Source: Janthinobacterium silvisoli (GTDB lineage Bacteria > Pseudomonadota > Gammaproteobacteria > Burkholderiales > Burkholderiaceae_D). Taken from it: DNA of 64,000 nucleotides. The translations under genes were made by a program, and so were the position numbers. Positions 1 to 6,814 of the stretch are shown here, in pieces. The stretch lies in NCBI RefSeq assembly GCF_014200725.1, contig NZ_JACHCL010000002.1, positions 372,001-436,000 on the forward strand. Reading direction: 5' to 3'. The stretch's first letter is position 1. Each line of letters begins with the position of its first letter. Below the pieces are notes generated by a model. The model saw only the letters and a program-made list of their open reading frames with translations, searched no databases and was not told the origin of the DNA.

Positions 1-240
1 ACAAATGTCTTTTGATGTCATGTATGGTGCGGAATAAACATAATACCTCGACTCTTCGTCATTGCGGCACAACTGCACACTGCTGGATTTATATTTTTCA
101 AGCAGAGTATTGACTGATTCATTATTGGAATTTTCATCAAAAAATATAGTGCAACGTCCACCAACAAGCTGGCTTGCCTCGATAGAACAGAAAAAACAAT
201 AAAACATAAAAAATAATGCAATCTTTAACTTGATAATCAT
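1..240 (-). CDS. Secreted small cysteine protein, 3' part outside window
   Basis: A leftward frame opens with ATG at 240 and stays open for 80 codons to the window edge, so the C-terminus is missing. A good ribosome binding site (AAAGGCGG) lies just upstream. Residues 1-22 form a signal peptide: Lys4 and Lys6, then a very hydrophobic Phe-rich core, then an SIEA-type cleavage end. The mature part is polar, with cysteines at about 30, 58 and 80, which suggests a disulfide-bonded periplasmic or secreted protein. The stretch is far richer in A+T than the genes to its right, which hints at acquired DNA. I do not recognise the family. A frame in another phase over the same bases begins inside the signal-peptide segment and is a shadow. 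Confidence 0.62.
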   Translation of the reverse strand, partial: MIIKLKIALFFMFYCFFCSIEASQLVGGRCTIFFDENSNNESVNTLLEKYKSSSVQLCRNDEESRYYVYSAPYMTSKDIC

Positions 241-315
241 TAATCCGCCTTTTATTAATTTTATTTTAAAATTATCAATTGAATATATCAGATCAGCATC
301 ACCATCACCTATGGG

Positions 316-340
316 GGGCCTATCTTTTAGCTGTAGGCCC
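316..340. repeat. Short inverted repeat (GGGCCTA / TAGGCCC)
   Basis: A 7-bp perfect inverted repeat with an 11-base loop lies in the 243-base spacer between the divergent secreted-protein gene and the toxin-antitoxin pair. It has no T-run, so it is not a convincing terminator. It could be an operator for either gene. Nothing else gene-like is visible in 241-483. Confidence 0.35.
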
Positions 341-443
341 ATGACGCGGCTCACCGCTTGCCGGACCGCGCCCTAAGCTGACATGGGTTTCTTTGATGAG
401 TGACAAGGTTTAGCGCACATGCTTGCACAGCCCCTGCAGAAAT

Positions 444-479
444 TCCATAAAAGGAGTAATATAAATCCATAAAAGGAGT
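444..479 (+). repeat. Tandem repeat carrying two ribosome binding sites before the antitoxin gene
   Basis: The 14-mer TCCATAAAAGGAGT occurs at 444-457 and again at 466-479, 22 bases apart. Each copy contains AAAGGAG. Only the second copy is correctly spaced from the ATG at 484; the first is followed by no start codon at suitable distance. It looks like a local duplication of the antitoxin leader. Confidence 0.7.
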
Positions 480-483
480 CATC

Positions 484-921
484 ATGCAACTAGCCTACGC
501 CTACCCCAAGAGCCGTTTTGAACCAGCTGTCCTCATCGACCTGAACGCCAAGGCCGAGCGCGAGCGCTTGTCGCTGGCGGCGCTGAAGGGCTTTTTCAAG
601 CTGGTAGCTGCCTGGAAGCTGCGCGACGACGATGCGCGCGAATTGCTGGGCGGCTTGTCGAGCAGCGCTTATTACGAGTGGAAAAAGAATCCGGACCGCT
701 TGCTGGAAGTGGACCGCATCACGCGCATTTCCTATCTGCTGGGCATTTATAAAGCGCTGCACATCTTGTATGGCGACAAGCTGGCCGATGAATGGGTCAG
801 CTTGCCCAATAAAAACCCCATCTTTGGCGGGCGCACGCCCCTGTCGCAGATGCTGGCGGGCGGCTTGCTGGCAATGCAAACCGTGCGCAAGCTGCTCGAT
901 GCGCGGCGCGGAGGGCTGTAA
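484..921 (+). CDS. Xre/MbcA/ParS-type antitoxin (DUF2384)
   Basis: This 145-residue protein is the likely antitoxin of a type II RES-Xre module. Residues of roughly 30-75 form the helix-turn-helix-like N-terminal part. The C-terminal part (from about 78) has the DUF2384 pattern: a long helix, then PNKNPIFGGRTPL, then a helical tail ending LDARRGG, which in this family inserts into the toxin active site. The start at 484 is fixed by AAAGGAG five to six bases upstream. The stop is 2 bases before the toxin start, so the pair is co-transcribed and probably translationally coupled. In this family the complex represses its own promoter, which would lie in 241-443. Confidence 0.85.
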   Translation: MQLAYAYPKSRFEPAVLIDLNAKAERERLSLAALKGFFKLVAAWKLRDDDARELLGGLSSSAYYEWKKNPDRLLEVDRITRISYLLGIYKALHILYGDKLADEWVSLPNKNPIFGGRTPLSQMLAGGLLAMQTVRKLLDARRGGL

Positions 922-923
922 TC

Positions 924-1622
924 TTGCCGCCCTCTTTCAAGGAACACCTGCCGCCCTTGGCCGCCCTGCGCCAGATCGATACCTGCCGTTTGATCCCGTC
1001 CCGCTTTGCCGATATGGAAGATTCCGTGCTGGCGCCGCTGGCGGAAGACGACGACCATCTGCGCGAACTGTTTGAACTGGACAACGCCACCAATGCGCGG
1101 CTGGTGGCGGAATACGGTGGCGCGCCAGGAATTGGCGTGGACGAGCTGGTTTTTGGCGTGCCCCACTTCCGCATCATCAACGCCGCCTACACCTACGCCC
1201 GGCCGGAAGGCGCGCGTTTCAACGATGGCGAGCGTGGCGCCTGGTATTGCGCGTTCGAGATGGAAACGGCGCTGGCCGAGATCATTTTCCACAAAACCGT
1301 GGAATACCAGGAAATCGACTATTTTGACGACAGCGTCACTTACCAGTCGCTGCTGGCCGATTTTTCCGCCAGTTTCCACGATTTACGGGGCCAGGAGCGC
1401 TACAAGGCTTGCCTGGACCCGGCCAGCTATATCGCCTCGCAAGACCTGGCGGCCATGCTGCTCGACGCCGGTTCCTTGGGCGTGATCTTCCCCAGCACCC
1501 GGCGCGCAGGTGGGACCAACCTGGCCTGCTTCCGCCCTGCCCTGGTCGGCAATGTTCGCAAAGGCGCCGCCTATCGGTTAACATGGCAGGGTACGCCGAG
1601 ACCGCGCGTTGAAATGATGTAA
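924..1622 (+). CDS. RES-domain toxin (NAD+-degrading type)
   Basis: A 232-residue RES-family protein, downstream partner of the Xre antitoxin. Characterised RES toxins degrade NAD+ in the cytoplasm and arrest growth. The family residues are visible: Arg98 in ARFN, Tyr108 in AWYCA, Glu114 in METALAE and Ser191 in VIFPSTRRAGG, so the active site looks complete. The start is TTG at 924, with GGAGGG at the end of the antitoxin gene serving as binding site; a weak start is common for toxins made in lower amount than the antitoxin. The protein has an N-terminal extension of about 80 residues before the core, as in longer RES proteins. Activity is inferred from the family. Confidence 0.85.
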   Translation: MPPSFKEHLPPLAALRQIDTCRLIPSRFADMEDSVLAPLAEDDDHLRELFELDNATNARLVAEYGGAPGIGVDELVFGVPHFRIINAAYTYARPEGARFNDGERGAWYCAFEMETALAEIIFHKTVEYQEIDYFDDSVTYQSLLADFSASFHDLRGQERYKACLDPASYIASQDLAAMLLDAGSLGVIFPSTRRAGGTNLACFRPALVGNVRKGAAYRLTWQGTPRPRVEMM

Positions 1623-1664
1623 ATAAGCGGCACGGCATCCGACTCATAGAATCTGAATACTCGC

Positions 1665-1985
1665 ATGCAAACCAACCCTGAAAAAGATACCGAACTCCGC
1701 CTCAAAGTCAACAGCGAAACGGCCCGCCTGCCGTGGCGCGAACTGGAAAAACACTATGCCCAGGGCAATGTAGTCTGGGTCGCCAATGAACTGGACCTGG
1801 TCGAAGTAGCCGTGCGCATCTCGCACGACGACAAGGCCAGTATCGCGCAATGGATGGGCGATGGCAAAGTCGCCAAAGTGTCAGACCAGCAGGCGCTGGA
1901 ATGGCATACAAACGATGCATCGCTATGGGCGGTAGTGGTCAGCCCATTTATCCTGGTTCAACAGGACAAACCCACCAAGCATTAA
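1665..1985 (+). CDS. DUF2288 family protein
   Basis: A 106-residue cytoplasmic protein with no signal peptide or membrane segment. The pattern (N-terminal acidic region, WRELEKHYAQGNVVWV, a central VEVAVRISHDD, and a C-terminal LWAVVVSPFILVQQ) matches the small DUF2288 family of gamma- and betaproteobacteria, whose function is unknown. It follows the toxin gene by 43 bases on the same strand but is not part of the known RES-Xre module. Its stop lies 5 bases from the stop of the convergent TonB receptor gene. The start is supported only by frame and length; the binding site is weak. Confidence 0.75.
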   Translation: MQTNPEKDTELRLKVNSETARLPWRELEKHYAQGNVVWVANELDLVEVAVRISHDDKASIAQWMGDGKVAKVSDQQALEWHTNDASLWAVVVSPFILVQQDKPTKH

Positions 1986-1990
1986 GAACA

Positions 1991-4150
1991 TCATAGACTG
2001 CGCTCCATCATCAAACGTATCGTCGCCTGACCGGGGGTGGTCGTCACGCTGCTGCTGGAACCATCCACGTCAGCGTAAGACTGGCCCTGCACCTGCTGTT
2101 GATGCAGCAAGTTGGCCAGCGACAGGCGCACCCGCGTCTTAGCTTCCGGCTGCCACAAGGCATAGGCGTCAACGCTGCGCTTGACACCCGTGTAGCTGCT
2201 CGAATGCGCATCTAGCCGCGCCAGGCCACCCGTTTGCAGATTCAGATTGGCGCCCATGCTGACAACAGGCGACAGCCGGTAATCGAGGCCCAGATTGAGC
2301 GTGGACGGTACCTGGCTGGCCAGGCGGTTGCCCTGCCCTGGCACGGCGCCCACCCGCGACCAGTTGCGCGCCGCATTAGCGCGCAGGTCGATATCGGGTG
2401 CGCCAGCCATCCAGGTTCGCAGCGGGAATTTCAAGTCCGCCTCGATGCCATGCACGTTCGCGATGCCATTGTTGAACGGGCTGGTGATCCAGATGCCATC
2501 CTGCTCGTAAAGCCGCGGCACGGTCACATCGCTGATGCGGCGTGCAAACGCCGACACGCTGGCCACGCCGCTCTTGCCGAAGTAGCTTTCGTACGCCAGA
2601 TCGAGGCCCCAGGCCAGTTCCGGGCGCAGATCGGGATTGCCCTGGAAATCGGGATTATTGGCGCTGTTGCCGTTATTGATGGTGTAGCGGCGCGGCACCA
2701 GGCTGCGCGTGCTGGGCGCTTTATAAGTACGGGCTAGCGCCAGGCGCAGCTGGTCGCGCTCCTGGTCAGGCAGCTTCCACAGCATTTGCAGCACCGGACT
2801 CCATACACTGGAGCGCGTCTGCACCTTGGTCAGGGTGGCGCCTTCGGTAGCCGTACGCAGCCCTTCCCAGCGCACGCCCGCATACATTTGCAGCCGCGGC
2901 GTCATGTCCCATTCATCCTGTGCGAACAGGGCGAGGCGCTGTACATTGGCCGTGTAGTCTTCATCGAGCGCATACGGCGCGGCGCCGGCTGGAAAAATGT
3001 CGCGCTGGCCACGCGCTTCGCTGCGGCGTATCAGGCTGCCATCCCAGCCCGTGCTCAAGGCATGGCCGCCACCCAGACGGGCCAGGTATTTGCCGCTGCT
3101 GTAATAGCTGTCGTCAACGGCCCATGACACGACACGGCGCAGCAGCAGGGACGTGCCATCGATGGCATTGCCATCAAAGCCGTAATCGGTATCGCGCCGG
3201 TTGTGGTTGACGCCCAGCCTGGCCGTCAGCTTGCCTGCCGCGGCAAACGAGTGCACCCAGTTCACGTCGCTACGTGCCGAGAATATGGTCGCCTGCGAAC
3301 TGGCATCGTTAGCCGGATAACCGGTGGCGGGGCCCAGCAAGCTTGTTTCGCGCGCCGTGCCGTCAAAAGCTGTGCGATACCAGTCCAGCAGGCTTTGCCA
3401 GGCCAAGGTATCGCCATTGTCCAGCACCCAGTTCAGGCGCGGCGTCAGGCTGGCCTTGTTGATGGAAGAATGGCTATCGTTGCGCGTACGGCGCAGCAGC
3501 AGCGCCTCGCCAGCAGTACCAACGGCGCTGTCTTGCGTACTGCCGTGGAGTACATCGTCGGTGCTGCGCTCCAGCGCCCCTGTCAAAGAATAGGAAAACC
3601 CCTGCAGCTTGTCTTCCACGCGCAGCGAGGCCGATGGATTCCAGCGGCCGGCTACCTGGCCCGTCCCCAGCTTGGCTACACGCTGCTTGCGGCTTGCCCC
3701 CTTGCGCAAGATCAGGTTGATGCTGCCGGCGACCGCCTGCATGCTGTATTCAGCCGTCGCGCTGCGCAGGATCTCGATGCGCTCTATCATCTCTGGCACC
3801 ATAGCCTCGATGGAAAAGCCCGGGGGAGCCGGGTCGCCATTGATCAGGATTTGCGTATAGCCCGCACCCAGGCCGCGCATGCGCACCTCATTGCCGACCA
3901 CGGACACGCCGGGCTGGCGCTTCAAGGTCGCCGCCAGATTGTTTTCGCCATACTGCGCAATGTCTTCGCGGCTGATAATGATCTTGGCGGCCGTATCGTC
4001 ACGCCGCTGCTGCACGCCGCTGGCGCCGGACACTTCCACGCGCGCCATCGGTGCGCTATCCTGGCTGACGGTAATTTCCTGCGCATGGCTGGAGGTGGCG
4101 GACAGGAACAGGAAAATAAATGGAGAGATGCTGCTGCTTTTCGATGGCAT
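1991..4150 (-). CDS. TonB-dependent outer membrane receptor
   Basis: A protein of about 719 residues with a signal peptide ending SSHAQ, then a plug domain, then a 22-strand-type barrel. In the plug, RMRGLGAGYTQILINGDP and the ERIEILRSATAEYS segment are typical of siderophore/cobalamin-type receptors. The barrel has alternating aromatic strands and ends in LMMERSL rather than the usual terminal aromatic residue, which is slightly unusual. The start was set at ATG 4150; a TTG at 4165 in frame is an alternative, and neither has a strong binding site. A decayed LytTR two-component locus lies directly upstream on the same strand and may once have controlled it. The substrate cannot be read from sequence. 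Confidence 0.88.
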   Translation of the reverse strand: MPSKSSSISPFIFLFLSATSSHAQEITVSQDSAPMARVEVSGASGVQQRRDDTAAKIIISREDIAQYGENNLAATLKRQPGVSVVGNEVRMRGLGAGYTQILINGDPAPPGFSIEAMVPEMIERIEILRSATAEYSMQAVAGSINLILRKGASRKQRVAKLGTGQVAGRWNPSASLRVEDKLQGFSYSLTGALERSTDDVLHGSTQDSAVGTAGEALLLRRTRNDSHSSINKASLTPRLNWVLDNGDTLAWQSLLDWYRTAFDGTARETSLLGPATGYPANDASSQATIFSARSDVNWVHSFAAAGKLTARLGVNHNRRDTDYGFDGNAIDGTSLLLRRVVSWAVDDSYYSSGKYLARLGGGHALSTGWDGSLIRRSEARGQRDIFPAGAAPYALDEDYTANVQRLALFAQDEWDMTPRLQMYAGVRWEGLRTATEGATLTKVQTRSSVWSPVLQMLWKLPDQERDQLRLALARTYKAPSTRSLVPRRYTINNGNSANNPDFQGNPDLRPELAWGLDLAYESYFGKSGVASVSAFARRISDVTVPRLYEQDGIWITSPFNNGIANVHGIEADLKFPLRTWMAGAPDIDLRANAARNWSRVGAVPGQGNRLASQVPSTLNLGLDYRLSPVVSMGANLNLQTGGLARLDAHSSSYTGVKRSVDAYALWQPEAKTRVRLSLANLLHQQQVQGQSYADVDGSSSSVTTTPGQATIRLMMERSL

Positions 4151-4246
4151 GGGATGGTAATTCAAGTAGTCGTGGGAACTGCAGTATTGCCAAACCCGTG
4201 CTGACCGTCATCTGGCGTGTGACGAATCACCGCATCGCCGTGACGG

Positions 4247-4660
4247 CTATTCCATGGCGCGGCGCACAGTATCCAGGTAACGCTCGCTGACCGGCACCTG
4301 CGCGCCGCAGCGCAAGGTGGCGACATAGGTGCCGTCGCCCGTTACGGCCAGGCTATGCAACTGGACCAGGCGTACGACGGCACACCGGTGCACCCTTGAA
4401 AAGTGCGCAGGGTCGAGATGCGTTTCCATTTTATTCAGTGTCACGCGATGCAGGATAGTACGCCCTGCCGTATGCAGCTGTACATAGTTACCGGCCGATT
4501 CCAGCCATAATATTTCATCAACAGCGATACGCTCGATGCGTCCGACGGAACGCACGCTGATCTGTGATAGCCATGGCGAGACCGCCGGCGCCAGGTAGCC
4601 GCGCAAGGCATCCGCATACGCACCGCGCCGTGCCAGCGCCAGCACGGCTGTCGAGATCAT
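4247..4660 (-). CDS. LytTR DNA-binding domain, remnant of a response regulator
   Basis: A 137-residue frame carrying a complete LytTR output domain: ISVRSVGRIERIAVDEILW, then ESAGNYVQLHT, then HFSRVHRCAVVRL and a C-terminal QVPVSERYLDTV. The receiver domain that normally precedes it is missing. The first 25 or so residues overlap, in another phase, the tail of a histidine-kinase remnant, so the ATG at 4660 is probably fortuitous. The piece may be a pseudogene or a surviving stand-alone DNA-binding protein. It lies about 95 bases upstream of the TonB receptor start on the same strand, consistent with a former local regulator. Confidence 0.6.
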   Translation of the reverse strand: MISTAVLALARRGAYADALRGYLAPAVSPWLSQISVRSVGRIERIAVDEILWLESAGNYVQLHTAGRTILHRVTLNKMETHLDPAHFSRVHRCAVVRLVQLHSLAVTGDGTYVATLRCGAQVPVSERYLDTVRRAME

Positions 4661-5042
4661 GGCGCAGCGCGTTTTCGATCAAGGGTTGCAGCAGCAGCGG
4701 CGGACAATCGCCATGCCGGACCGCTACACTGTCGCCCTCGATGGCAAAACGCGGCAGGAAGGAAATCAGCAAGCCAGTATAAATGACGGCGCTGCGCCGG
4801 GACCTGTCGAACAGGGCCGGCCGGCGGGACAATGCCAGCGACAAGCCGCTGCCGAGCATAATCATCGGCACATGGTAGGCCAGCCAGCGCAGCAGGAAAT
4901 GGCCATAACCATGCACGGCCTGGCCCACATAATCGCGGTAGGAACCGAGGGCGCCGACGGCGCAGATCGCGGTCCAGACGGCGGTGTGACAGAGAATGGT
5001 CGTTACAATTGTGCGGAGAAGCGCTGTACAGGACAAGGTCAA
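4518..5042 (-). pseudogene. Decayed LytS-type sensor histidine kinase
   Basis: The 174-residue frame starts with three to four hydrophobic helices like the membrane part of LytS/AlgZ-type kinases. At about residue 95 it jumps straight to PRFAIEGDSV...CPPLLLQPLIENALRHDL, the end of the kinase HisKA region and its N-box. The phosphoacceptor-histidine region and the ATP-binding G-boxes are absent. After the N-box the frame runs over the start of the LytTR remnant in a different phase. The simplest reading is an internal deletion within the kinase plus a second deletion fusing kinase to regulator, removing the rest of the kinase and the receiver domain. Signalling is unlikely. Confidence 0.7.
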
Positions 5043-5151
5043 TGGCGCATCGGGTGTCTTAATGCGCTAAATATCAGCGGCTTGAACGCCATAACCGTGG
5101 TCAAGAAACTCTCATCTCAATACAGCGGTGCTCCATCACTAAAAGCGGTAG

Positions 5152-5472
5152 CTATTGAACAACGTAAAGGGAGCGTAGCGTCGTACCCCATCCAGCACAA
5201 ACATCAACTTCCAATCGAACCTTCTTTCCTGACAACATCGCAGCCAATGCAGCAGCATAGGCCTGTTTAGATCCCGCACGAGAATTATCAATTGAGAATG
5301 TGCTTGTATTACAAAAGCCGCTGCTGTCAACATCAATGTAAATACGGTCATTGCCATCTATCATATATGGCCGAACCACCGTAATGTTTACCTGTCCACT
5401 TTCGACACCTGCAATGGCAAAGGACGACGTTATGCACATAACGGCCAAAGTCAAAAAATATTTTATATTCAT
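5152..5472 (-). CDS. Small secreted protein with two cysteines
   Basis: A 106-residue protein with a clear signal peptide (Lys4, hydrophobic core, cleavage near FAIAG at about 22). The mature part of about 84 residues shows alternating beta strands, Cys at about 54 and 92, and a helix with KQAYAAALAAMLSGKKVRLEV between them. I do not recognise a named family, but this strand-Cys-strand-helix-SGK-Cys pattern recurs in the divergent neighbour at 5671. The gene is AT-rich relative to the window and the binding site is poor. A periplasmic or extracellular location is inferred from the signal peptide. Confidence 0.7.
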   Translation of the reverse strand: MNIKYFLTLAVMCITSSFAIAGVESGQVNITVVRPYMIDGNDRIYIDVDSSGFCNTSTFSIDNSRAGSKQAYAAALAAMLSGKKVRLEVDVCAGWGTTLRSLYVVQ

Positions 5473-5670
5473 TTTTAAAATATTAAGTCAAAAAATAGCA
5501 TTTTATAGCATTTGAAAAAAATAACTTGTATCATTAACACTCAGCAGTGAATTATTTTTAACAAAACATCAGCTCCACCGAGATATCGAATCTGGAAGTA
5601 ATCTTCTGGACGGCTCGATGATTTTTTGCTTCACATCCTGGTCGGAAAAATCTAATTAAAGGAACAATCT

Positions 5671-5997
5671 ATGCTAAGAAAAATTTTAAAGGCCGCCATT
5701 TTTTTATGCGCTTCCTTATCGCTGACGGTGGCAACCGCCGGACCAACGTGGCAACCGGGGGAAATATGGGACCACTCCGCAGTAGGAGGAGGCTTGCTGA
5801 TTCGCTTCAATCCAGCCGTTACCGCAATGCCCGACAATTGTGCCGGCGCGATCTGGATGTTTATTCCTGAAACGAACAAGACGATCATCGCCGTTACCTT
5901 GATGGCAATTGCAAGCGGCAATCGCAACGTGATGGTTTATACCAGTGGCCTTGTATCGGGATTCTGCATGGTCACCCAAGTTGACCCAAACAACTAA
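5671..5997 (+). CDS. Small secreted protein with two to three cysteines
   Basis: A 108-residue protein with a signal peptide (LRKILK, hydrophobic core, cleavage at about ATAG, residue 24). The binding site AAAGGAAC fixes the ATG at 5671. The mature part has GLLIRFNP, a Cys at about 57, AGAIWMFIP, a helix with MAIASGNRNVMVY, and a Cys at about 99. Its layout parallels the divergent gene at 5472 (hydrophobic strand, Cys, strand, A..SGk, Cys), suggesting a shared fold although identity is low. The roughly 200-base spacer between the two is very AT-rich and must hold both promoters. Function unknown. Confidence 0.72.
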   Translation: MLRKILKAAIFLCASLSLTVATAGPTWQPGEIWDHSAVGGGLLIRFNPAVTAMPDNCAGAIWMFIPETNKTIIAVTLMAIASGNRNVMVYTSGLVSGFCMVTQVDPNN

Positions 5998-6075
5998 GCG
6001 CAAGCCCTCAACAATAGGATGGCCGGGATGGCACATCCTGATGCAGTGCACCTGTAGCGCAGATGACAGCAATGC

Positions 6076-6804
6076 TCAAGCATGGCCTTGCCCACCCAGA
6101 TAAGCCGCAATCACCTTTGGATCGGTCTTCAAACTCTCGGCCGGGCCATGCACGGAGATGTTGCCGTTTTCCAGCACGTAGCCATAATCGGCCACATTCA
6201 GGGCGGCGGCGGCGAATTGTTCCACCAGCAGCATGGTCACGCCCTCGGCTTTCAGGCGCGTGATGATGCGGAAAACTTCTTCGACCAGTATAGGCGCCAG
6301 GCCCATCGACGGTTCGTCCAATAAAATCACTTCCGGGTTCAGCATCACGGCGCGGGCCATGGCCAGCATTTGCTGTTCACCGCCCGAGAGCGTGCCGGCC
6401 AGCTGGTCGCGCCGCTCCTTCAACCGGGGGAACAGCTCCATGGCCTTGTCCAGGTCGCCCCGGATATCGCCTTTCGGGCGCGCCCGCGTAAAACGGGGGA
6501 ATGCGCCCAGCAGCAGATTATCCGTCACCGACATGGAAGCGAATACGCGCCGCCCTTCCGGCGAATGGGCCAGGCCAGCGCGCGCGATGCGGTGCGAATC
6601 GAGGCCAGTGACATCTTCGCCGCCCAAGGTGACGCTACCCGATTTGGGTTTCAGCATGCCGGAAATGGCGCGCATGGTGGTGGTCTTGCCGGCGCCGTTG
6701 GAGCCGATCAGGGTCACCAGCTTGCCCTTGGGGACATCGAGCGAAATGCCATGCAGGACTTCGACTTTGCCGTAGCCGGCATGCAGATTATTGATGGTCA
6801 GCAT
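6076..6804 (-). CDS. livF: Branched-chain amino acid ABC transporter ATPase LivF
   Basis: A 242-residue cytoplasmic ATPase of the high-affinity branched-chain amino acid uptake system. Walker A is GSNGAGKTT (34-42), the ABC signature LSGGEQQ starts at 139, and Walker B VILLDEP at 159. The LivF hallmark SPEGRRVFASMSV follows the Q-loop. The start at ATG 6804 was chosen because GAGAGGAAG precedes it and homology begins there; an upstream ATG in frame overlaps the fused livM/G gene and lacks similarity. It is the last gene of a leftward operon livK-livH-livMG-livF, with a 10-base gap from the previous stop. Confidence 0.95.
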   Translation of the reverse strand: MLTINNLHAGYGKVEVLHGISLDVPKGKLVTLIGSNGAGKTTTMRAISGMLKPKSGSVTLGGEDVTGLDSHRIARAGLAHSPEGRRVFASMSVTDNLLLGAFPRFTRARPKGDIRGDLDKAMELFPRLKERRDQLAGTLSGGEQQMLAMARAVMLNPEVILLDEPSMGLAPILVEEVFRIITRLKAEGVTMLLVEQFAAAALNVADYGYVLENGNISVHGPAESLKTDPKVIAAYLGGQGHA

Positions 6805-6814
6805 AATCTTCCTC

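Noticed and set aside
18..221. A 67-codon minus-strand gene starting at 221
   Set aside because: It reads the same bases in another phase. The frame from 240 has a good ribosome binding site and a real signal peptide.
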